NCBI GenBank assembly: GCA_023443985.1
Contig: JAEZSJ010000153.1
Location: forward strand, 1-28,121
Length of the DNA: 28,121 nucleotides
Direction: 5' to 3'
Origin: Verrucomicrobiota bacterium
Lineage (GTDB): Bacteria > Verrucomicrobiota > Verrucomicrobiia > Opitutales > Opitutaceae
Part shown: one piece after another, positions 22,089 through 28,121 of the stretch
Layout of the letters: each line of letters starts with the position of its first letter
How positions within the stretch are numbered: the first letter of the stretch is position 1
Translations under genes and position numbers: made by a program
The notes under the pieces: model-generated
What the model was told of the DNA's origin: nothing
Databases searched by the model: none
What the model saw: only the letters and a program-made list of their open reading frames with translations

Positions 22089-23056
22089 TGCAGGCGTGTT
22101 GGCGAAACCGGTGTCGCGGTGACGGGGATGATGCGGCCGGCGGAGTCGAAGGTGAGTTCGTCGATGCAGACGGCGCGGCGGAACATGTTTCCGTCGGAGA
22201 GTTCGCTGGTGTGGTAGACGACGTACCACTTGCCGCGAAACGCGACGACGGAGCCGTGGTGCGTGACGCACGGGACATGTTTCATGACTTCGCCCTGATA
22301 GGTGAAGGGCCCGGTCGGCGAGGTGCCGGTGGCGTAGACGAGGGTGGACGCCGGCGCCCAGCCGTTGGAGTAGACGAAGTAGTAGCGGTCCTCGTGTTTG
22401 AAGACGAACGGCGCCTCGCCGTAGCCCATGGGGAGCACGGGCTGGGTGTCGGGCGCGGCGACGGGGATCGGGTTGCCCTGAGGATCGAGCAACGTGACGG
22501 TTTGCACGGGGCCGGCGAGCTCGGTGAGCGAGGGAGCGAGGCGCACGACCTTCGCGAAACGGCATCCAAAGTAGAGGTACGCGGAGCCGTCGTCGTCGAG
22601 GAGCACGGCGGGGTCGATCGGCTCGGGGCCGACCTCGGGCATGAGCGCCTTGTCGAGGAGCGGGCGGCCGACGGCGTCGCGGAACGGTCCGGTGGGCGAG
22701 TCGCCGACGGCGACGCCGATGCGGGCGCGGTCGGTGGGGAGGAAGAGGTAGTACTTGCCGTTGGCGTGCACGGCGTCCGGCGCCCACGCCCATTTTTCGG
22801 CCCACGCGAACCCCGTCAGGCCGAAGACCGAGCCGTGGTCCTGCCAAGTCGCGAGATCGGCGGTGGAAAAGAGCCGCCAGTCGAACATGTCGAAGTAGGT
22901 GGCGTCCTTCTCATCGTGCGAGGTGTAGACGTAGAGGCGGTCGCCGAAGACGCGCGCGGCGGGATCGGCGGTGAAGAGGTGCGAGACGATGGGGTTGGCG
23001 GCCACGGCGGATGCTGCGAGCGCGAGAGAAAGGCTGGTGGTGAGGAGGCGCGGCAT
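22085..23056 (-). CDS. Secreted GH43 glycoside hydrolase (arabinan/xylan side-chain type)
   Basis: The protein has 323 residues from the ATG at 23056, with a signal peptide (MPRLLTTSLSLALAASAVAA). It is a single five-bladed propeller of GH43. The catalytic base Asp lies early, in the NPIVSHLFTADPAARVFGDR region, followed by LYVYTSHDE. The transition-state Asp is in KWAWAPDAV and the catalytic acid Glu in GYGEAPFVFKHED. GVAVGDSPTGPFRD and DPAVLLDDDGSAYLYFG are typical blade segments. GH43 enzymes of this shape release arabinose or xylose, and this fits removal of arabinan side chains from rhamnogalacturonan-I. The protein lacks the extra C-terminal sandwich of its neighbour. Its final codons CTG CAG run directly into a REP-like GTAG, which provides the stop. 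Confidence 0.9.
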   Translation of the reverse strand: MPRLLTTSLSLALAASAVAANPIVSHLFTADPAARVFGDRLYVYTSHDEKDATYFDMFDWRLFSTADLATWQDHGSVFGLTGFAWAEKWAWAPDAVHANGKYYLFLPTDRARIGVAVGDSPTGPFRDAVGRPLLDKALMPEVGPEPIDPAVLLDDDGSAYLYFGCRFAKVVRLAPSLTELAGPVQTVTLLDPQGNPIPVAAPDTQPVLPMGYGEAPFVFKHEDRYYFVYSNGWAPASTLVYATGTSPTGPFTYQGEVMKHVPCVTHHGSVVAFRGKWYVVYHTSELSDGNMFRRAVCIDELTFDSAGRIIPVTATPVSPTRLQ

Positions 23057-23122
23057 GACTTTCGGTTTTGGCTGGGCGATTTGTAGGTGAAGTCGGATGA
23101 CGGTTCGATGGGGCGGAGGGCG

Positions 23123-23152
23123 GGACTCGCTGCTCTCGCGAGCCGTGCCACG
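23123..23152 (-). repeat. REP-like element, CTCGCGAG type (B), intergenic copy
   Basis: On the minus strand it reads GTGGCACGGCTCGCGAGAGC, then AGCGAGTCC. It is the closest intergenic relative of the three copies inside the GH2 gene, sharing GGCTCGCGAGAGCAGCGA. It sits in the 127-bp gap between the two GH43 genes. Confidence 0.8.
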
Positions 23153-23183
23153 ATGGGCGGACGCGGAGGATGGGCGCGGTGGC

Positions 23184-24890
23184 CTAGGGCTCCGGCGCGG
23201 TGACGCGGAACCAGTCGAAGTCGGCGTGGCCGGTGCGGGTCGCTTCCGGCGCGGCGGTGGCGATGGCGCCGACCTTGGCACCGATCCAGCGGTCGGCCGA
23301 CGCCTGGAAGGGCTCGCCGATGGCGACGAACGTGCGGTTGTCCATGCTGTAGGAGAACTGGCACAACGCCTTTTCGTCGACACGGACGCGGAGATAGACG
23401 GAGCCGGCGGGAGCCGGGAGTCGGGCGAGTTCGCGTTCCTCGGCGCCGGGTTGGTTGGCATCGATGTTCACGCGGAGGACGAGCCTGGTCCCGTCCTCGG
23501 TGCGGCGGAGGCCGAGCACGGCGTAGTTGTAGCCGAAGACGGCGAGGCCGGCGGTGTCGCCCTCGGCGTTCGGAACGAAGTCCAGTGCGGTGGTCGCGAC
23601 GAATGCGGGGCCCGGGAACTTCTGGAGGAGAAAGTTCGGCGCGTCGTACAGGCTGGCGTGGGAGGGGGAGCCGTCGTTGCGGGTGGCCGGCGCGGGGACG
23701 CAGGCGAGACGCAAGAAGCCGGGGCGTGCGGTGAGGTCGGCCCAGGCGGGCTGCGGGTTCGCGTTCCATTGCCACTGGAGGCCGAGGGCCGGTGAGGCGA
23801 ACTCGTCGGACGTGGCCGGCGTGGTGACGGGCTGGGCGGCGCCGGTGTCCGGTTTTCGATACACCAGCACGGGCTCGCCCTTGCCGTCGCCGTCGGGATC
23901 GGCGCCGATGACGGGCCAGTCGTCGCGCCAGACGAGCGGTTGAAGGTGGACGACACGGCCGAAGGCGTCGCGGTCCTGGAAATGGAGGAACCAGTCTTCG
24001 CCGCCCGCGGTGTCGACCCAGGCGCCCTGGTGCGGGCCGTTGATCGCGGTGGACCCCTGGCCGAGGACGATACGCACCTCGTAGGGACCGCGGATCGAGC
24101 GGGAGCGGAAGACGGCCTGGTAGCCGGCTTTCACGCCGCCGGCGGGGGCGAAGACATAGTACCAGCCGTGGCGTTTGTAGAGCTTGGGGCCCTCGAGCGT
24201 GTTCCAGCCGGGGAGGAGATTTGCGTCGATGACGATGTCGCCGACGTCGAGTTGGCCGCCGTTCGGGCCGGGGCGAAGGTGCTGGCCGGCGTCGAGCAGG
24301 CGGGTGGCGTCGGGGGAAAGTTCATGCAGCGAAAGGAGGTTGGCGATGCCGGCGCGACTGCGGGCCCAGCCGTGGATGAGGTAGAGGCGGCCGTCGTCAT
24401 CCCAGAATGGGCACGGATCGATGAGACCCTTGCCGGCCTTGACCAGGCGGGGCTCGCTCCAGCGGCCGCGCGGATCGTCGGCCGTCACGACGTAGATGCC
24501 GAAATCCGGGTCGGGGTAGAAGATCCAGAACTTGCCGGCGTGGTGGCGGAGCGCGGGCGCCCAGACGCCCTGGCCGTGGCGAGGTTTCGCGAAGAACTCG
24601 AGCGGGACCTGGCGGGACAGGGCGTGATTGACGAGGGTCCAGTTCACCAAGTCGCGCGAGTGGAGGATCGGCAGCGCCGGGGCGACCGCGAAACTGGAGG
24701 CGACGAGGAAGTAGTCATCGCCGACGCGGATCGCATCGGGATCGGAGTAGTCGGCGAAGAGGACGGGGTTCTGGAAGGTGCCGTCGCCGCGGTCGGGCAG
24801 CCAGGGCGCGGCGGAGGGGGCGGGGGCGGCGTGGACGGCGGGCGCGAGGCTCAAGGCGACGGAGAGCAGGAGGGCTGGGGACGGGCGCAT
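23184..24890 (-). CDS. Secreted two-domain GH43 glycoside hydrolase
   Basis: The protein has 568 residues from the ATG at 24890, with a signal peptide (MRPSPALLLSVALSLAPAVH). Residues about 35-330 form the GH43 propeller. The catalytic base is in FQNPVLFADYSDPDAIRVGD, the second Asp is probably in LIDPCPFWDDDG and the acid Glu in NTLEGPKLYKRHG. GVWAPALRHHAGKFWIFYPD is a family hallmark. Residues about 360-565 form a C-terminal concanavalin-like sandwich (GH43_C2 type, GLQWQWNANP, LLQKFPGPAFVATT, DWFRV), as in beta-xylosidase/exo-arabinofuranosidase subgroups. Exact specificity is unknown. It lies between the CBM9/PKD gene (73 bp upstream) and the shorter GH43 gene, in one direction with the whole block. 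Confidence 0.9.
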   Translation of the reverse strand: MRPSPALLLSVALSLAPAVHAAPAPSAAPWLPDRGDGTFQNPVLFADYSDPDAIRVGDDYFLVASSFAVAPALPILHSRDLVNWTLVNHALSRQVPLEFFAKPRHGQGVWAPALRHHAGKFWIFYPDPDFGIYVVTADDPRGRWSEPRLVKAGKGLIDPCPFWDDDGRLYLIHGWARSRAGIANLLSLHELSPDATRLLDAGQHLRPGPNGGQLDVGDIVIDANLLPGWNTLEGPKLYKRHGWYYVFAPAGGVKAGYQAVFRSRSIRGPYEVRIVLGQGSTAINGPHQGAWVDTAGGEDWFLHFQDRDAFGRVVHLQPLVWRDDWPVIGADPDGDGKGEPVLVYRKPDTGAAQPVTTPATSDEFASPALGLQWQWNANPQPAWADLTARPGFLRLACVPAPATRNDGSPSHASLYDAPNFLLQKFPGPAFVATTALDFVPNAEGDTAGLAVFGYNYAVLGLRRTEDGTRLVLRVNIDANQPGAEERELARLPAPAGSVYLRVRVDEKALCQFSYSMDNRTFVAIGEPFQASADRWIGAKVGAIATAAPEATRTGHADFDWFRVTAPEP

Positions 24891-24963
24891 GGTTTCCGGG
24901 GAACTGGCGGCGTTTTGGGGAGGCGGTTTCACTCTGGAAGCGCGAGCAGACGGAGAGGGCCGG

Positions 24964-26094
24964 TCAGGGGACCTGGACTTCGAAGACCTTGGCGCGGCGC
25001 GAGGTGCCGGCGGGGCCGGTGATCTCGAGGACGACGGAGTAGCTGCCCGCTTTGGCATAGAGGTGATGCGGGTGCTGATCGGTCGATGTGTTTCCGTCGC
25101 CAAAATTCCATTTCCAGGTGGCGATCTCCCCGGCGGAACGGTCGGAGAAGACGACGAGCCGGCGCGAGGCGTCGGCGATCACCCAGGTCCAATCGGCGGC
25201 GAACTGTGGTGCGAGGGCGGGTTCAAGGGGCATCAGGCGGAAGGCGCACAACTCGGAGGCGTCGCCAAACATGGTGTGCTTGGTCGAGAGGTTCCAGAAG
25301 GCGTGGCTGTTCTTGTTGGCAGCGTCGTCGTAGTCGATCACGGCCCAGGCGAGGCCGATGATCTTGTCCTCGGAGAGGACGGACTCGACCGCGCGGTCGG
25401 GGCCCTCGGGACCGGCGTAGTCGAACGGTGTGATCCAAAACTCGAGCACGAGACGGCCGGGGTGGCCGGGCTGGCCGTCGAAACGGTACGCGGCGTTGGC
25501 CCAGGGCAGGCGCTTCACCCAGGTCGCCGCGCCCCAGGCCATGCACCAGTCCTTGCCGACGGCGGGGGTGAAGATGTGGTAGTTCTGCGCGTGGACGCCG
25601 TGGCTGGCCCAGTGGGCGGCCGCGCCGGTGATGCGGTCGTCGGGCGCGGCGGCGGACTCGCCCACGCGCGCCGGTGTCCAGAAGCGGGGCTCGGCCTTGT
25701 CGAGGAGCGGGCCGCCGGAGGCATCGCCGTCGACGACGATCTCGAAGGTGTCGTTGTGGATGTCGGGATGGGTGAAATCCCAGTAGTCGTCGTACGCCTC
25801 GTAGAGAAAGTAGAGGCGGTTGAGGCCCTTGACCCAGCCGACGCGGACCCGGACATCGAGGTCGGTCGGATCCGGGGCGGAGTGGCGCTTCTTGTCGTCG
25901 ACGAGCTGGTCGGTGGCGATGACGTAGGAGTCGGGGACCACGGCCCAGTCGGAGGGGTCGCCGTCGATGCGCGGGATCTGGTCGGCGGGGAACTGGAAGA
26001 TCGGGTAGGTGCGCTCGGGTTTGACGAGCGCCGGGGCCGCCGTGGCGGCGAGGAGGAAGAGGACGGACAGCGTGGCGGGGCGGAGCGGCGACAT
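24964..26094 (-). CDS. Secreted CBM9-like and PKD domain protein
   Basis: The protein has 376 residues with a signal peptide (LSVLFLLAATAAPALV). Residues about 35-270 resemble the CBM9/DOMON-like carbohydrate-binding sandwich. Signs are IDGDPSDWAVVPDSYV at the start, RVRVGWVKGLNRLYFLYEAY with DDYWDF, NDTFEIVVDGDASGG, and LVLEFWITPFDY. Residues about 300-376 form a PKD domain with the signature WKWNFGDGNTSTDQHPHHLY followed by AGSYSVVLEI. I see no catalytic motif. It is likely a surface or periplasmic glycan-binding or scaffold protein working with the rhamnogalacturonan lyase and GH43 enzymes on either side. Because no SusD-like protein is present, it is a candidate for glycan capture, but this is inference. 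Confidence 0.82.
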   Translation of the reverse strand: MSPLRPATLSVLFLLAATAAPALVKPERTYPIFQFPADQIPRIDGDPSDWAVVPDSYVIATDQLVDDKKRHSAPDPTDLDVRVRVGWVKGLNRLYFLYEAYDDYWDFTHPDIHNDTFEIVVDGDASGGPLLDKAEPRFWTPARVGESAAAPDDRITGAAAHWASHGVHAQNYHIFTPAVGKDWCMAWGAATWVKRLPWANAAYRFDGQPGHPGRLVLEFWITPFDYAGPEGPDRAVESVLSEDKIIGLAWAVIDYDDAANKNSHAFWNLSTKHTMFGDASELCAFRLMPLEPALAPQFAADWTWVIADASRRLVVFSDRSAGEIATWKWNFGDGNTSTDQHPHHLYAKAGSYSVVLEITGPAGTSRRAKVFEVQVP

Positions 26095-26245
26095 GAGGAG
26101 CTTCGGTTCTGGGACTGCCGATGGGGGTCGGGCTGGAGGGCGGAGGGCCGGCGGCTGATCTCCGGCCGTCGAGCGGACGGTATTGCCGTCTTGGGGATCG
26201 CGAAGCCGAGGCGGGGAGCGGTTGAACTGCGGCCGGCGGGGACGG

Positions 26246-26272
26246 TGGTGTCCGGCCGAAGACCGGACCTAC
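26246..26272 (-). repeat. REP-like element, GTCCGG type (D), supplies a stop codon
   Basis: On the minus strand it reads GTAGGTCCGGTCTTCGGCCG, then GACACC. It has a GTAG head and GTCCGGTC/GGCCGGAC arms around TTC. The TAG of its GTAG (26269-26271) is the stop codon of the rhamnogalacturonan lyase gene. A weaker GGCCGG..CCGGCC inverted repeat lies near 26143-26165 in the same gap. Confidence 0.8.
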
Positions 26273-28121
26273 GGGCGGGGCACGGCGATTCGCGGACGTG
26301 GCGGGAGAGGGTCGGCTTCGTCGAGATAGAAGCCGGAGTGCGGGGGCTGGTTGTAGGCGACGTTCTGCCAGGCGACGGCCAAGCGGTAGACGGGGTCGTG
26401 CATGAGGGTGACGAGCCGGTGCGGGGTCGGTATGGTGGAGGTGTAGATACGGAGCTCCCGGTTGTCGCGGGTGCGCCAGACGACCTCCTCGCGCCAGTCG
26501 CCGAAGAGATCGGCGCTGAGGGCGGGGGTGGCCTTGGTGCTGTTGTTGGCGATGCAGGCATGGGCGACCAGGAGCGGGTCGAGGGCGCCGGTCCGCCAGT
26601 TCCACTTCACGATGCGGTTCTGGTCGAGCAGCTCGTGGAGGAGGTCGCCATCCCAGAGGACGCCGAAGTTGCACGGGAAACCCTGGGGGCGATGCTCGAG
26701 GAACTTCTCGCCCTGGGAGTTGAAGAGACCGTCCATCTGCGCGCCGGCGGCCCAGTACTCGGCGCCGGGGAAGCGCGGATCGATGTTGAAGGCGTTGCCG
26801 CGGCCGGGGCCTTCGCCCTTGTCGCCGCCGTCCTCATCGGCCCGGGCGGAGGGAACGGTGAACAGCGGGCGGCCGGTGGCGGCGTCGCGCAGGCTCATGC
26901 CCTGTTTGTCGAAGCGTTCCTGGATGTCGAAGATCTCGAGGCCCGGGTTGGCGGGGTCGAGGTCGGAGACGTGGAGCGCATCGCCGTGGCCCCAGCCGGT
27001 GGAGTAGAGCCCGGTGCCGTCGTCGTCGATGACGGCGGCGCCGTAGATGATCTCGTCCCGGCCGTCGCCATCGACATCGGCGACGGCGAGGTTGTGGTTG
27101 CCCTGGCCGCGGTAGGCGCGGTTCGCCTCGGAGGAGTCGCTGTCGAACACCCAGCGGGGGGTGAGCCTGCCGTCGCACCAATCCCAGGCGGCGAGCACGG
27201 CACGGGTGTAGTATCCGCGGCACATGATGAGGCTGGGGTGCACGCCGTCGAGGTAGGCGATGGCGGCGAGGTATCGGTCGGAGCGGTTGCCGTAGCCGTC
27301 GCCCCAGACCGCCTTCAACTGCTCCGGCGTGGGGTCGGTCGTGGCGGGGTGGCGGCCCGGGATGTAGGCGGTCGTGGCGAGCGCGGCCCCGGTGCGGCCG
27401 TCGAAGACGGTGAGGTATTCGGGGCCGCGGAGGATGTGGCCGGCGGCGTTGCGCCAATCGGCCGACGGGTCGCCGAGCGGGCGGCCGGCGCCGTCGGTGG
27501 TGCCGTCGGCGGTCTTGCAGGCGACCTCGGCGCGGCCGTCGCCATCCAGATCGTACACCAGGATCTGGGTGTAGTGCGCGCCCTCGCGGATGTTGCGGCC
27601 GAGGTTGATCGTCCAGAGCAGGGTGCCGTCGAGCCGGTAGGCCTGGAGGATGGTTTCGCCGGTGAGGCCGGGGCGGGAGTTGTCCTGCGGGTTCTGCTCC
27701 TGCTTCAGCACGATCTCGTACTCGCCATCGCCGTCGAGGTCGCCCGCGGAGGCGTCGCCGGGCGTGTACCCCGCGGGGGTCCGGAGCGGAAGCGAGAGGT
27801 ACGGCAGCGGGACGGCGGAGGCGGCGAGCGTGAACGGGGCGCTCGCGGCGAGTTCGCGCCCGTCGACGACCGGGCGCACGAAATACCCGGTGGTGCGCTC
27901 GAGCCGCGCCGTGGTGTCGGTGAACCAGGTCGCGCCGCCGAGCGGGGCGTCGTTGAGCAGCACGGTGCCGGGGAGGGCATCGGCACGGGAGCCGAACGGT
28001 CCGGCCTCGGTGGCCGCGCCCGGCGCGGTGGTGCGGTAGAGGTTGAAGGCGACGTGCTCCGGGTCGGTCGCCAGGAGGCGCCAGGAAACGAATACGGAGC
28101 CGTCGGGCTGCTGGAGCGCGA
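26269..28121 (-). CDS. Rhamnogalacturonan lyase (PL11), 5' end outside window
   Basis: The frame is open to the right edge, so at least 616 residues are visible and the N-terminus is missing. The visible start LQQPDGSVFVSWRLLATDPE followed by HVAFNLYR is the beta-sandwich opening of PL11 enzymes. The eight-bladed propeller follows, with calcium-binding D-x-D-G-D-G turns: DLDGDGEYEIVLK, DLDGDGRAEVACK and DVDGDGRDEIIYG. Further hallmarks are GYGNRSDRYLAAIAYLDG, IMCRGYYTRAVLAAWDW, RVFDSDSS-type segments, and HDPVYRLAVAWQNVAYNQPP followed by HSGFYL at the end. PL11 cleaves rhamnogalacturonan-I by beta-elimination and is normally secreted. The gene appears to be upstream in the same block as the CBM9/PKD and GH43 genes. 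Its TAG stop is supplied by a REP-like element. Confidence 0.93.
   Translation of the reverse strand, partial: ALQQPDGSVFVSWRLLATDPEHVAFNLYRTTAPGAATEAGPFGSRADALPGTVLLNDAPLGGATWFTDTTARLERTTGYFVRPVVDGRELAASAPFTLAASAVPLPYLSLPLRTPAGYTPGDASAGDLDGDGEYEIVLKQEQNPQDNSRPGLTGETILQAYRLDGTLLWTINLGRNIREGAHYTQILVYDLDGDGRAEVACKTADGTTDGAGRPLGDPSADWRNAAGHILRGPEYLTVFDGRTGAALATTAYIPGRHPATTDPTPEQLKAVWGDGYGNRSDRYLAAIAYLDGVHPSLIMCRGYYTRAVLAAWDWCDGRLTPRWVFDSDSSEANRAYRGQGNHNLAVADVDGDGRDEIIYGAAVIDDDGTGLYSTGWGHGDALHVSDLDPANPGLEIFDIQERFDKQGMSLRDAATGRPLFTVPSARADEDGGDKGEGPGRGNAFNIDPRFPGAEYWAAGAQMDGLFNSQGEKFLEHRPQGFPCNFGVLWDGDLLHELLDQNRIVKWNWRTGALDPLLVAHACIANNSTKATPALSADLFGDWREEVVWRTRDNRELRIYTSTIPTPHRLVTLMHDPVYRLAVAWQNVAYNQPPHSGFYLDEADPLPPRPRIAVPRP

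Overview
The window is about 28 kb of very GC-rich bacterial DNA with strongly G/C-biased third codon positions, few Shine-Dalgarno sequences and many secreted carbohydrate-active enzymes. Gene content and style suggest a member of the Verrucomicrobiota, most likely the Opitutaceae. That assignment is inference from protein families and genome style, since no ribosomal RNA or other marker is present. No SusC/SusD pair, transposase, tRNA, rRNA or CRISPR array is visible.

Layout. Positions 280-2106 (minus) hold a GNAT acetyltransferase and a tandem class II aldolase whose second half has lost its metal ligands. Positions 2351-6060 (plus) hold a secreted oligogalacturonate lyase (PL22), a secreted DUF6250-like protein, a short-chain dehydrogenase and an overlapping ThuA-like protein. 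Positions 6125-8222 (minus) hold a YghZ-type aldo/keto reductase and a secreted beta-propeller protein. A LacI-type regulator (8286-9326, plus) diverges from these, and a frameshifted methyltransferase follows it. Positions 10079-12993 (minus) hold a GH10 enzyme and a CE12-type rhamnogalacturonan acetylesterase. Positions 13081-16779 hold housekeeping and accessory genes: an RlmN-like radical SAM methyltransferase, a membrane-anchored alpha/beta hydrolase, and a nucleotidyltransferase/AT-hook gene pair that looks like a toxin-antitoxin module. Positions 17182-28121 (minus) form a saccharolytic block transcribed in the order PL11 rhamnogalacturonan lyase (cut by the window edge), CBM9/PKD protein, GH43, GH43, GH2, GH28.

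Taken together the enzymes fit extracellular or periplasmic dismantling of pectin. PL11 and CE12 attack and deacetylate the rhamnogalacturonan-I backbone, the GH43 and GH2 enzymes trim arabinan/galactan side chains, GH28 and PL22 act on galacturonate oligomers, and the SDR, aldo/keto reductase and aldolase are plausible downstream sugar-acid/deoxysugar enzymes. The LacI-type protein is the only visible local regulator.

The most unusual signal is a family of short (about 26-31 bp) palindromes. Read on one strand they begin GTAG or GTGG and end in TCC or a similar triplet, the architecture of REP elements mobilised by RAYT (TnpA-REP) proteins. At least a dozen copies in four sequence types lie in the gaps between genes. 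In four cases the TAG stop codon of the upstream gene or gene remnant is itself the TAG of the element's GTAG. Three copies lie in frame inside the GH2 gene and add a repeated Arg-Gly-Ala-Ala-Arg-Glu-Ser peptide to the protein.
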